59,165 nucleotides of DNA from a virus, in IMG/VR virus record IMGVR_UViG_3300028418_000005, positions 1 through 59,165 of that record; one strand, given 5' to 3'. Of this stretch, positions 1-7,029 are shown piece after piece (positions within the stretch are counted from its first letter, which is position 1; each line of letters starts with the position of its first letter). The position numbers were made by a program, and so were the translations under genes. A model generated the notes under the pieces. The model saw only the letters and a program-made list of their open reading frames with translations, was not told where the DNA came from and did no database searches.

Positions 1-93
1 ATATTCTTCTCTATCTCTTTTCCACCAATCTGTATTATTTACATAATGATTAGTAATATATACTATTTTTTGTAATGCTTCTTTATCATTCAT
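1..93 (-). CDS. Partial small hypothetical protein, cut by left edge
   Basis: An open frame begins with ATG at 93 on the minus strand and runs 31 codons off the left edge without a stop. The visible part is hydrophilic, with Tyr and Trp (a TDWWKRD stretch) and mixed charge. It follows the next leftward gene by one base, like the other members of this cluster. I do not recognise it. Confidence 0.5.
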   Translation of the reverse strand, partial: MNDKEALQKIVYITNHYVNNTDWWKRDREEY

Positions 94-94
94 A

Positions 95-316
95 TTATTT
101 TAAATCTTCATGAGTTTTTGGAGAGAACAGTTCACTTCTCATATACTTTACTATCTTTACAGTCATTTCATTGAACAAATCAAAGTAAGCATCGTTAGTT
201 TCTGGAAAGTTTTCGTGTTCTTGTAGTTCATATTCTAACTCATTAGCTAGTTTCTCATATAGTGAGTCAACTACTCTCCAAGTAATTTCGTCTTTTTCTT
301 CGTTAGTTATTTTCAT
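95..316 (-). CDS. Small acidic hypothetical protein, 73 aa
   Basis: The predicted protein is acidic and mostly helical, with many Glu and Asp and no membrane segment or cysteines. Its start overlaps the end of the upstream gene (303-569) by 14 bases, and its stop lies one base before the start of the partial gene at the left edge. This packing argues for a real gene in a polycistronic leftward unit. Such genes in phages are often early host-takeover factors, but nothing in the sequence gives a function. Confidence 0.6.
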   Translation of the reverse strand: MKITNEEKDEITWRVVDSLYEKLANELEYELQEHENFPETNDAYFDLFNEMTVKIVKYMRSELFSPKTHEDLK

Positions 317-569
317 ATTTATTTATTTCATTTATTAGTAAGTCTTCAGTTTCATTAAGATATTCAAGATAATACTCACCTAAATCTGTAATTACATTAT
401 CTTTATCTATATCACTTCGCATCCACTCTTTCATATCTTGAATATTATTTAAAGCTTCACTTATTAGATATTTATCTCGTTCTACTGAGTTAACTATTGT
501 ACCATCTTTTTCTGCTGGTGAGATTAGTAAAGAACTAACCACACCGATTGTTAGTATTATTTTATTCAT
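303..569 (-). CDS. Small exported or membrane-anchored protein, 88 aa
   Basis: The N-terminus has the form of a signal peptide: MNK followed by a hydrophobic stretch (about residues 4-16, IILTIGVVSSLLI), then SPAEK, which could hold a cleavage site. The remaining 70 residues are acidic and helical. The protein is therefore likely secreted to the periplasm or held by an uncleaved N-terminal helix. It sits in a chain of tiny leftward genes, two bases downstream of a 20-residue hydrophobic peptide gene. A role at the cell envelope, such as superinfection exclusion, is possible but not shown. Confidence 0.6.
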   Translation of the reverse strand: MNKIILTIGVVSSLLISPAEKDGTIVNSVERDKYLISEALNNIQDMKEWMRSDIDKDNVITDLGEYYLEYLNETEDLLINEINKYENN

Positions 570-571
570 AT

Positions 572-634
572 TTAGTTTTCTATTAATCCAATTATTAATG
601 ATATAGTTGTTAAGGTTATAATTAGTGTTATCAT
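572..634 (-). CDS. 20-residue hydrophobic micropeptide
   Basis: ATG at 634 opens a 20-codon frame ending in TAA at 572. Almost the whole product is hydrophobic (ITLIITLTTISLIIGLI), enough for one membrane helix, with a short IEN tail. It fills the space between two neighbours, with gaps of two bases on each side, which is unlikely if this were plain spacer. No function can be assigned. Short single-helix phage peptides can act on membranes or as inhibitors, but that is only an analogy. Confidence 0.45.
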   Translation of the reverse strand: MITLIITLTTISLIIGLIEN

Positions 635-636
635 AT

Positions 637-849
637 TTATTTAGTTTTATAGTTTAAAATTCCTAGTTTTTCACATAGTTTGTCAGTTTCACTTTGATAA
701 CCTTCCTGTTTCCAAAATGGATTTAACCAGTCAGGGTTATTTACCATTTCATCATGACACCATTGTTTCTCGTTGTCACCGAGTTGATAGTAGTGCATAT
801 CAAATTCTGACATTGCTACTTTATCTATTGTAGTATTTAAATTACTCAT
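637..849 (-). CDS. Small hypothetical protein, 70 aa
   Basis: A soluble, Trp- and Asn-rich acidic protein. Its start at 849 overlaps the stop of the upstream gene (846-1046) in an ATGA-type junction, so the two are translationally coupled. The middle holds aromatic residues around DEMVNNPDWLNPFWKQEGY. No catalytic or metal-binding pattern is visible. Confidence 0.6.
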   Translation of the reverse strand: MSNLNTTIDKVAMSEFDMHYYQLGDNEKQWCHDEMVNNPDWLNPFWKQEGYQSETDKLCEKLGILNYKTK

Positions 850-1046
850 AATATTTGATTTAGTATTTCATAAACATTATCTTGTTGTGGTTTACTTAAT
901 GTCATAAAGACACCGTTAGCTTCACCAGGATAATCGAGTACGTGATTTATACATTGTTGAGTCATTTCTGATTCATGAACACACTTGTTCATTTCATCGA
1001 AGGCTTTTGACCAAGACCAGTTTGAAGGATTATTTATATTATACAT
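846..1046 (-). CDS. Small hypothetical protein, 66 aa
   Basis: A soluble 66-residue protein with three Cys and an aromatic N-terminus (NPSNWSWSKAFDEMNKC). It overlaps the downstream gene start by four bases. About 55 bases upstream lies a plausible minus-strand promoter (1102-1129), so this may be the first gene of the leftward unit 1-1046. No family is recognised. Confidence 0.6.
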   Translation of the reverse strand: MYNINNPSNWSWSKAFDEMNKCVHESEMTQQCINHVLDYPGEANGVFMTLSKPQQDNVYEILNQIL

Positions 1047-1101
1047 AGTTATTTATTTTATTAGTTATTAATTAGTTTGGTGGAGTCAAGTGTTCGTTTT
1101 A

Positions 1102-1129
1102 TTTATAGACGCTAAAGTATGACTATCAA
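1102..1129 (-). promoter_or_regulatory. Sigma-70-like promoter for the leftward gene cluster
   Basis: Read on the minus strand, TTGATA (1129-1124) is followed by a 16-base spacer and TATAAA (1107-1102). The spacer contains GTCATACTTT, which recurs at 1426-1435 ahead of the lipoprotein gene. The flanks 1110-1106 and 1138-1134 can also pair (AGACG/CGTCT). This is a pattern match only. Confidence 0.4.
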
Positions 1130-1149
1130 CTACGTCTGTTGTTTATTAT

Positions 1150-1179
1150 ATTATCTTTATAGCTTTGTATTTAATTTGT
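1150..1179 (-). repeat. 30-base intergenic repeat, copy 1
   Basis: This AT-rich 30-mer (plus strand begins ATTATCTTTATAG and ends TTTAATTTGT) recurs almost unchanged at 1761-1790 and with conserved ends at 2070-2099. All three lie ahead of leftward genes. This copy includes the last codons of the lipoprotein gene. It could be a promoter or regulator site. Confidence 0.5.
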
Positions 1180-1329
1180 AAAGCTACATGGATAACTCTC
1201 ATGACCTACCATTTTTAATTTAGTAACTTGTTGTGAAGTAGTACAAGAACTAGCGCATAATACTGTTAGTATTACTATTGAAATTACTATTGTTAAAGTA
1301 CCGATATGAGTTATGTTTAGTTTATTCAT
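1171..1329 (-). CDS. Small putative lipoprotein, 52 aa
   Basis: ATG at 1329 opens a 52-codon frame. The first 24 residues form a signal-like segment: NKLNITHIG followed by a hydrophobic run (TLTIVISIVILTVL). A lipobox-like CASSC follows at residues 25-29, with Cys29 (or Cys25) as candidate lipid-attachment site. The remaining tail is short and polar with one more Cys. Bacteroidota lipoproteins commonly have a Ser-Ser/Thr-Ser-Cys end to the signal, so an inner- or outer-membrane anchor is plausible. It could be an o-spanin-type lysis lipoprotein or an exclusion factor. It lies far from the lysis cassette, so its role is open. Confidence 0.5.
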   Translation of the reverse strand: MNKLNITHIGTLTIVISIVILTVLCASSCTTSQQVTKLKMVGHESYPCSFTN

Positions 1330-1425
1330 TTTATTGTTTTAAAAGGTGTATATTTATTTATTAGTTATTATTAGTTGTTAGGTCTTACACTTGTTATCTC
1401 ATTAACTTACATAGTTAATATTATA

Positions 1426-1435
1426 AAAGTATGAC
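1426..1435 (-). promoter_or_regulatory. Shared 10-mer ahead of the lipoprotein gene, possible promoter
   Basis: GTCATACTTT on the minus strand is identical to the core of the promoter-like element at 1102-1129. Here it runs straight into TATAAT on the minus strand (1426-1421). No good -35 hexamer is visible at the usual distance. The lipoprotein ATG is about 90 bases downstream. Confidence 0.3.
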
Positions 1436-1481
1436 ATTAGCCTATTAGATAAGTAGAGTAACTACCTATTGTCACAGTTTA

Positions 1482-1715
1482 TTAAGACTGAGTACTTAAT
1501 TCTCTACAGAATTTTGGAACAGTATTACTATTTGTATAAGATTTGTACTGTTGAAAGCAAGACATTGATTCAAACTTTTCTTGAAATGTTGAGTAAATCT
1601 CGTCATGGTCATAAGTGAAAGTAATATCTTTCTTGTTAGTAAATGTTACTACTGTATTAGTACCGAGTAAAGATTTTCTTATTACAAATCTTTTTGTTGT
1701 TATTTTATTATTCAT
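1482..1715 (-). CDS. Small hypothetical protein, 77 aa
   Basis: A Thr-, Lys- and Phe-rich soluble protein with two Cys and an N-terminal half of alternating hydrophobic and polar residues, suggesting beta strands (TKRFVIRKSLLGTNTVVTF). It stands alone, with untranslated stretches of 76 and about 150 bases on either side, so it is probably transcribed from its own promoter. The repeat at 1761-1790 lies 46 bases ahead. No family is recognised. Confidence 0.5.
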   Translation of the reverse strand: MNNKITTKRFVIRKSLLGTNTVVTFTNKKDITFTYDHDEIYSTFQEKFESMSCFQQYKSYTNSNTVPKFCRELSTQS

Positions 1716-1760
1716 AGTTTATATATTTATTTGTTATTAATTTAGTTTAGTTATGTTATT

Positions 1761-1790
1761 ATTATCTTTTATAGTTTGTATTTAGTTTGT
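1761..1790 (-). repeat. 30-base intergenic repeat, copy 2
   Basis: Near-identical to 1150-1179, differing by single-base indels and a few substitutions. It lies between the stop of the 82-residue gene and the start of the 77-residue gene, where a promoter for the latter would be expected. Confidence 0.5.
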
Positions 1791-1791
1791 G

Positions 1792-2040
1792 TTATATTAT
1801 TATATATTGTAGTTCTAATTCGTCAGTATGAATAGAATAGTTAATATTGTTTTGTTTTAATAGTTGAATAGTTTCTGGTAAGTGAGATGTATATTCAAAT
1901 AGAATAAATTTATTATTGTTGAATTGAGAAGGATTAATATTATTTTCTGAAAAGAATTCTGATGAATCGATTATGTAATGGATTTCAGAGTTGTCATTTA
2001 GAATTGAATTAAGTTTATTATATTTTAAGTTAGTAATCAT
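1792..2040 (-). CDS. Small hypothetical protein, 82 aa
   Basis: An Asn-, Ile- and Ser-rich acidic protein without cysteines. Alternating segments such as NSEIHYIIDSSEFF and NKFILFEYTSHL suggest a small alpha/beta domain. It is the first leftward gene next to the divergent control region, with a TATAAT-containing promoter-like motif 18 bases upstream of its ATG. A first-expressed early protein is likely by position. No function is recognised. Confidence 0.55.
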   Translation of the reverse strand: MITNLKYNKLNSILNDNSEIHYIIDSSEFFSENNINPSQFNNNKFILFEYTSHLPETIQLLKQNNINYSIHTDELELQYIII

Positions 2041-2055
2041 ATTGTTATTGTTTTA

Positions 2056-2068
2056 ATTATTATACTAT
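2056..2068 (-). promoter_or_regulatory. Promoter-like motif for leftward gene at 2040
   Basis: The minus strand reads ATAGTATAATAAT, identical over 13 bases to the motif at 6686-6698 on the plus strand. Its TATAAT ends 18 bases before the ATG at 2040, compared with 23 in the copy at 6690. It lacks the TATCA..TGATA dyad of the rightward copies. Confidence 0.35.
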
Positions 2069-2069
2069 T

Positions 2070-2099
2070 ATTATCTAAGTGACATCGTATTAAATTTGT
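2070..2099 (-). repeat. 30-base intergenic repeat, diverged copy 3
   Basis: It shares the first 7 bases (ATTATCT) and about 11 of the last 13 (GTATTAAATTTGT) with the copies at 1150 and 1761, while the middle differs. It lies 30 bases ahead of the leftward gene starting at 2040. Confidence 0.35.
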
Positions 2100-2292
2100 A
2101 TTATAGTTAGTTATTTAAATCGTTGAGGGCCTAATGGTATTGGAGGGCCCAGGGGTAAACGTCAAACGTATACGATAAGGGGAATAAAACGAAGGGGGCC
2201 CATGAAATGAAAACGTAAAAGGTTATAGGCCTTGGTGTTAGGGGGGAGGGGGCAATACAAATACTATATATATCTAAGGCCCGGGGTAAATA

Positions 2293-2338
2293 TGTGACAC
2301 TAGCCACCTAATATATAGAATAACAGGCAACTGTCACA
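2293..2338. repeat. Imperfect inverted repeat, 13-base arms
   Basis: Arm 1 (2293-2305, TGTGACACTAGCC) and arm 2 (2326-2338, GGCAACTGTCACA) are complementary at 11 of 13 positions around a 20-base AT-rich spacer. There is no T-tract, so it is not a simple terminator. The position in the divergent region suits an operator, origin hairpin or terminase recognition site. Confidence 0.5.
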
Positions 2339-2434
2339 CTATTAATATAGCTAGTTTATGTAAATTATTTAAAAAACATGTAAATAGCTATTAATATACG
2401 TATAAAAAGAATATTCATTTAAAAAAACATAATT

Positions 2435-2611
2435 ATGCCAAGTTATAATCCAGATAAAGGAGCAGTAAAAGGTCTAGCTGACCGAGGAAGAGCTAAGATA
2501 TTAGGCCATATGGGCGGAAGAGGAGTAGGAAAGAAGATTAATTTTGATTCTTCTACAAATAAAGGAATTAAAGGGTTAGGTAATCCTGATGCAGAGGGTA
2601 AATACATTTAG
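2435..2611 (+). CDS. Small basic Gly-rich hypothetical protein, 58 aa
   Basis: ATG at 2435 opens a 58-codon frame, the first rightward gene. The product is rich in Gly, Lys and Arg (GLADRGRAKILGHMGGRGVG), is likely flexible, and could bind nucleic acid. Its stop lies two bases before the next start, so the two are one unit. Small basic proteins at the start of this block also occur further on (10638-11113). No family is recognised. Confidence 0.6.
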   Translation: MPSYNPDKGAVKGLADRGRAKILGHMGGRGVGKKINFDSSTNKGIKGLGNPDAEGKYI

Positions 2612-2613
2612 AT

Positions 2614-2844
2614 ATGAAAAAAATGGACAAGTATGAGGATAAGAAAGCCTCAATGGACGATTACTCGCACGAAAGAAAACTAAGAATAGACGGTAGATAT
2701 GAAGCTGCACATGGAAAAATGGCTGCAGCTAAAAACGATTTTGATCATGCACATGCTTTAAAGAAAGATGCGCACTATGATGCAAAGAATAGAAGAGATA
2801 AGAATTATAGACACCCTATATTAAAACATAATCACTCTAAATAA
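2614..2844 (+). CDS. Small highly charged His/Lys/Asp-rich protein, 76 aa
   Basis: Nearly every residue is charged or Ala. Lys, Arg, Asp and about seven His (DFDHAHALKKDAHYD) predict a long single helix with possible metal affinity. There are no cysteines or membrane segments. It sits between two likely structural or accessory genes in the rightward unit. No function is recognised. Confidence 0.6.
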   Translation: MKKMDKYEDKKASMDDYSHERKLRIDGRYEAAHGKMAAAKNDFDHAHALKKDAHYDAKNRRDKNYRHPILKHNHSK

Positions 2845-2852
2845 TAAATAAA

Positions 2853-3632
2853 ATGGGTTTTTTAAAAAATTTATTAAGTAATGGACCTAGCGGTGGTGGA
2901 CCAGGCGGTGGAACTAGCGGTGGTGGACCAAGTGGTGGCTTACCAGTAGGTAACAAACCTACTAAAGGTAACAATTCTGGAATAACACTGGGTATCCCAA
3001 CAAAAACAGATCCTTTAGCAGGTCAAAAAGCAGCAAAGCCTGGTTATGGATTTCACCCAAATAAAGTTAATGTAGCTCAAAACATTATATATTCAAAAGG
3101 CACTAAACCAGGTAGTCAAGTTACTACAAATGTACCTTCTAAACAAAAAACAACAAACATAGGTACTAAAAAGTATTCCGGTAAAAAGAGTTATGTAGAC
3201 GTTTTAGGTGAATCAGGAAATTTTTCAAACCAGTCATTTGATCAGATGATGGTAGGTGCTGAAGGTAAACCTCACTTCGAAGATACTCCAGAAAATAGAG
3301 AAAAGTGGAAACAATATTACAAGCCTGTAACCGAAACAAAAGGTACTCCAGGAGGAAATGCAATTGTATCTGCACCAATAGACTTACCTGATGATCCAGC
3401 AGAAAAAACTACTAATGGTGAAACTACTGTAGAAACAGAAACAATTCCAGATGACAAAACAACTAAAGACAATAAGCTTGGTAACTTACCTATTGGCTCT
3501 GCAAATGTAACAAAAGGTGGCACTGGTAGAAAATCCAGTAACCCTATAAACCCTGTGTCTTTAGCAACTAGTGCTTCTCAAAGTAAAGACTTCAATCTGA
3601 AGCTTAACAATCAAGCTGTTAATAAAGCTTAA
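2853..3632 (+). CDS. Low-complexity Gly/Pro/Thr-rich protein, 259 aa, possible virion component
   Basis: After a short amphipathic N-terminus (MGFLKNLLS) comes a disordered stretch of GGGP/SGGG repeats (about residues 11-32). A Lys-, Thr- and Pro-rich sequence with little predicted structure fills the rest. A small folded patch may lie near residues 110-155, where aromatic and acidic residues cluster. There are no cysteines, unlike the large protein that follows directly. Its position just ahead of a likely appendage protein suggests a structural or assembly role, but nothing confirms it. Confidence 0.55.
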   Translation: MGFLKNLLSNGPSGGGPGGGTSGGGPSGGLPVGNKPTKGNNSGITLGIPTKTDPLAGQKAAKPGYGFHPNKVNVAQNIIYSKGTKPGSQVTTNVPSKQKTTNIGTKKYSGKKSYVDVLGESGNFSNQSFDQMMVGAEGKPHFEDTPENREKWKQYYKPVTETKGTPGGNAIVSAPIDLPDDPAEKTTNGETTVETETIPDDKTTKDNKLGNLPIGSANVTKGGTGRKSSNPINPVSLATSASQSKDFNLKLNNQAVNKA

Positions 3633-3643
3633 AAAAAATTTAA

Positions 3644-6634
3644 ATGGCAATAATATACACATATCCAAAACTGACTAATCCTCAAGGCAATGAATTAATA
3701 GTTGTATCGGATGTAAATAATAAAAATTCAACTAGATTAATCACAATACAGTCTATAGCTGATTTAGTTCCCGGAGGCGGAGGTGGTGGATGCGTGGATG
3801 CCATAACTGGTATACAAACACCAGTAGGAACATACAACGCTAACTTATGCACAACGACCTCTTTTACCTCTTCAGGTGGCAGTGTTTCAATAAGCAACAC
3901 TACTGATGGAGTTAATTTTGAAACTAACTGCATAAATAACTATGTTTTAAAACCTGTGATTTGTCAAGGACAACAATGCAACGCGTCTACAGCATCTGAA
4001 ACTTGGTTGTTTAGCTGTGATTCTTCATTAAGCCAATATGCTGGAATAAATACTCCTGTTATTTTAGAAAATAACGGATCAATAGTGCCACATTCGCAAA
4101 ATAATCACCCAAACAGCCCTACTAACTGCTTTTATGTAGAATTATGGAGTCCAACTGTTTCATTAACTAGCACTTGTCAGTCGTGTTGTGACGGAACTAC
4201 ACCAGAATTAAAATGTTTATATACTAAATGCTCTGGTTCAGATCCAGATATGCCATCTGATCTAACTTTTGATAAAGTTAACGATAATTGTACTACAGGC
4301 GTTATATATGTAACTGAAACTGCTACTAACAACTCTTGTTGTTACACTTTTACAAGCGAAGTTGATGCGCCAGTAGACACTGGTTACACCTTTGTACCAG
4401 CAAGTGATTGTACACAAGCTCCTTGTGTAGATACACCGCTAATAAAGACTTGGGACATATGTCCAGATGCTTGTGATACCGGCACACTTCCATCAGTAGT
4501 ATATGGTAATGACATAGAGGGAACTGGATTAGTAGTTCTTTCAAATGGTACTAGTGAAGCTTGTTATACATTGAGAATACCTGGTACTGATGCCGATCCA
4601 ACTACTGGAATAACTCAAGTATCACGCCACGACACTTTAGATTGTGACGCAGGCGTTACACAAAATAAATGTAAGAAACCTTTATTCCATTTTGTAAAAT
4701 GTGTTGATGCTAATTGTAGTGGCGATAGTGCTGGCGTTTTAAATATTTATTCAGAACTAAACTTTGAAGCCTCTACTGATGACGTTGTATTATTTGAATT
4801 TGATGATAGATCATCTTGTTGTTATGTATTACAATCAGAACAAATATGTGAAAAAGTTACTGAAGGTATAAATTTTGCCACTGCTACAAAGGTTGAAGGT
4901 TTAGATCCATGTGCAAGTGAAGCTTGTGGTGAGGATCCACCTCCAGCTGAAAAATGGATATATAATAGCTGTTCAGGAGGATGTGATCCAATAGTTTCAA
5001 CGAATGCATTACACACGCCAGGAATTGATTTATCTATGTGGTGGAACTGCTGTTATTATCAAATACCAGCAAATCCTGAAGCAACAGTTTTGGCAGATTC
5101 TGGAATATCTACTGAGGATATTATTAAAAGTGGTTTAAATTGTGAATCATTATTAGGTTTCAATCAAATAGAGTGGACAAAATGTGGTGACCCATCTACT
5201 AAAATATATACTGGTTGTTGTAATACTCAAGATACTTTACGTTTAGGTTTTGTTGCAAAAGGTTTTAGCGGACCAGCTGGTTGTTATGAAATAACAGGCT
5301 TAGATAAAGAACAAGACACTTCACCATGTGATAACATCATTGCAACAAATTGTGAAGATGAAGACTGTAACACTACTCCAGAACAGTTTAAATGGCAGCA
5401 AAGACTTTGCGGTGATACTCCATGGACAGATGTAAGTACAGATTACTCTAATGACGCACCTGACTTAAACACAATCTACACATTTGAAGGTTCAGAAAAT
5501 TGTTTTGAAATTCAAAAAGTAGTTGGAATTCCTAGTGGACCTGCTGGTCAATCTATCTTGTCCGGCCCATATAGTGGCACTAGAGATGAATCAGCTTGTC
5601 AGTGTTGTAATAATAAAGACAACCTTCAATATACTCAATGCTCAAGTTCTACTTTACCAGGCTGCGGAAATTTAGATCAAACTATCGTATTGAGTATTCC
5701 TCCTTCTCCTAGTGGCCCACCAAATACTTTACTTGTTCAACAAAATGAAACAGGCGACACTTGTTGTTATGAATTAGATGGCAGTACTTGTGCAGATATA
5801 ACAGCTGGTTATTCGATATCGAATGTACCTCAGGATTGTAATGACGAGCTATGTTTAGATGAACCACCAGTTAATAACTATGTTCTTAAAAAATGTACTG
5901 ACTCTACTTTACCTGGATGCGCGGAAATGCTTGGTGAATTAGTTACCTCTTCTTTTTCCACAGCTGGTACTGTAGTTTTAGTAACCAATACTATTACTGG
6001 TCGTACTTGTTGCTATGAATATCAAAGCGGTACTACTACAGCTAATCCAACAGCAAATCATACGATTGGAGCAGCTCTCGCCAGTGGATGTGGGGATGAA
6101 CAATGTTTAGATGATCCACCGGTTACTAACAGTGTTGTTAGGAAGTGTGGCACCTCTACTTTACCAGGGTGTGAAGATATGCAAGAAGAGATAGTTCTTT
6201 CTGGAGTTTCTGCTAATTCTACAGTACTAGTAAAAAATCAAGATGGATTATATTGCTGTTACTTTTGGACAAATTCTACTAATAATGCTCCTACGGTAGG
6301 TTATGCAGTTGAGCAAGTTCTCACAGATTGTGATGATGAAAACTGTCAGGGTTCGGGTTCTGGAACTAAATATGTATATGAAAAATGTCCGGCAGATCCA
6401 TCAGAACCATCTAGATCTTGTGACTCAATGCCACCATCAGTTATAATAGAAATTCCTAGTGGAGGGGCAGTACTACAAAACGTGGTGATTGAAAGCAACC
6501 TTGGAGATCAATGCTGTTATTCTACAAATCAAGAGCCAACAGTTGACCCTGTAAGTAATGGCTATTTCATAGTCTCACCTTTAACTGATTGCTCTAGTGA
6601 GTCATTATTGGGCGCTGGGTGTATTGGAGGTTAA
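3644..6634 (+). CDS. Cys-rich repeat protein, putative virion appendage, 996 aa
   Basis: The first 45 residues (TYPKLTNPQGNELIVVSDV, then RLITIQSIADL) resemble the short virion-attachment domain found at the start of tail and head fibres. A Gly run (residues 45-50) follows. The remainder is built of roughly eight to nine repeats of about 90-100 residues. Each has a Lys-Cys strand, often STLPGC, then a Cys-Cys-Tyr pair, then a D-C-x3-4-C element, often followed by xDxPP. About 70 of 996 residues are Cys, in paired spacing, so extensive disulphides or metal sites are likely. No enzyme motif is visible. It may be a surface fibre or decoration protein for receptor or glycan binding. The encoding DNA has normal AT-rich codon use. 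Confidence 0.65.
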   Translation: MAIIYTYPKLTNPQGNELIVVSDVNNKNSTRLITIQSIADLVPGGGGGGCVDAITGIQTPVGTYNANLCTTTSFTSSGGSVSISNTTDGVNFETNCINNYVLKPVICQGQQCNASTASETWLFSCDSSLSQYAGINTPVILENNGSIVPHSQNNHPNSPTNCFYVELWSPTVSLTSTCQSCCDGTTPELKCLYTKCSGSDPDMPSDLTFDKVNDNCTTGVIYVTETATNNSCCYTFTSEVDAPVDTGYTFVPASDCTQAPCVDTPLIKTWDICPDACDTGTLPSVVYGNDIEGTGLVVLSNGTSEACYTLRIPGTDADPTTGITQVSRHDTLDCDAGVTQNKCKKPLFHFVKCVDANCSGDSAGVLNIYSELNFEASTDDVVLFEFDDRSSCCYVLQSEQICEKVTEGINFATATKVEGLDPCASEACGEDPPPAEKWIYNSCSGGCDPIVSTNALHTPGIDLSMWWNCCYYQIPANPEATVLADSGISTEDIIKSGLNCESLLGFNQIEWTKCGDPSTKIYTGCCNTQDTLRLGFVAKGFSGPAGCYEITGLDKEQDTSPCDNIIATNCEDEDCNTTPEQFKWQQRLCGDTPWTDVSTDYSNDAPDLNTIYTFEGSENCFEIQKVVGIPSGPAGQSILSGPYSGTRDESACQCCNNKDNLQYTQCSSSTLPGCGNLDQTIVLSIPPSPSGPPNTLLVQQNETGDTCCYELDGSTCADITAGYSISNVPQDCNDELCLDEPPVNNYVLKKCTDSTLPGCAEMLGELVTSSFSTAGTVVLVTNTITGRTCCYEYQSGTTTANPTANHTIGAALASGCGDEQCLDDPPVTNSVVRKCGTSTLPGCEDMQEEIVLSGVSANSTVLVKNQDGLYCCYFWTNSTNNAPTVGYAVEQVLTDCDDENCQGSGSGTKYVYEKCPADPSEPSRSCDSMPPSVIIEIPSGGAVLQNVVIESNLGDQCCYSTNQEPTVDPVSNGYFIVSPLTDCSSESLLGAGCIGG

Positions 6635-6675
6635 TAAATAATATTTAAATATTCTACAAACCGTAGAAAACCAAA

Positions 6676-6698
6676 CTATCATGTGATAGTATAATAAT
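6676..6698 (+). promoter_or_regulatory. Dyad plus TATAAT motif, candidate phage promoter
   Basis: The perfect dyad CTATCA-TG-TGATAG (6676-6689) runs directly into TATAATAATAA. The 12-mer GTGATAGTATAA is repeated exactly at 13920-13931, and both copies lie about 29 bases before the next ATG. No TTGACA-type -35 is seen, so recognition by the phage's own sigma factor (56109-56867) or a regulator is possible. A small hairpin TTCTAC/GTAGAA (6652-6668) precedes it and could end the upstream transcript weakly. Confidence 0.45.
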
Positions 6699-6718
6699 AA
6701 CCATATAAAAAATAAACC

Positions 6719-7003
6719 ATGACATTTTTATATACCAGCGGCTTTGCAGCTGCTACACGACCAGATCAGAGAGTGATTGACATTTGGAAGTACATAACCG
6801 AAAAGAAAAATTGGAGAATTGTGCAATTACCAAATGGGTTTTTTCAAACCGAATACTTGAATCCAGAAACTGAACAATGGACTGACGTAACTAGAAGAGA
6901 AACGATGGATGGAGCTGAAGCTGCTATTAACGGATCTATAGAGCATTACGCTAAGAAGTTAGAGTTTTTAAAAGGACCAAAAGTAGTTAAAACTTTCGAG
7001 TAA
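6719..7003 (+). CDS. Hypothetical protein upstream of groEL, 94 aa
   Basis: A soluble 94-residue protein with a Trp-rich centre (WKYITEKKNWRIVQ, then a hairpin-like LPNGFFQTEYLNPETEQW) and a helical C-terminal half with Lys. The centre looks like a small beta sheet. It heads the transcription unit that starts at the motif at 6676 and is followed 26 bases later by groEL. Function unknown; co-expression with the chaperonins is all that can be inferred. Confidence 0.6.
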   Translation: MTFLYTSGFAAATRPDQRVIDIWKYITEKKNWRIVQLPNGFFQTEYLNPETEQWTDVTRRETMDGAEAAINGSIEHYAKKLEFLKGPKVVKTFE

Positions 7004-7029
7004 AAATAAATATAATTTAATTTAATAAA

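Larger units (their letters stand above)
2041..2434. other. Non-coding divergent region with GGCC-rich block
   Basis: These 394 bases lie between the leftward genes (ending at 2040) and the rightward genes (starting at 2435) and carry no plausible gene. Positions 2121-2290 are sharply G-rich on the plus strand in an otherwise AT-rich genome. They hold five GGCC sites (2128, 2146, 2197, 2228, 2278), including two GGGCCC (2145-2150, 2196-2201) and one CCCGGG (2280-2285), and a run of six G, A, five G (2241-2252). A dyad follows at 2293-2338, then plain AT-rich sequence. Placement and composition suit an origin, a packaging or terminus site, or a regulatory switch. Which one cannot be told from sequence. 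Confidence 0.6.

Noticed and set aside
2121-2290. tRNA or structured RNA in the G-rich block
   Set aside because: No T-loop GGTTCGA, acceptor pairing or cloverleaf could be drawn, and the GGCC sites do not form one consistent fold.
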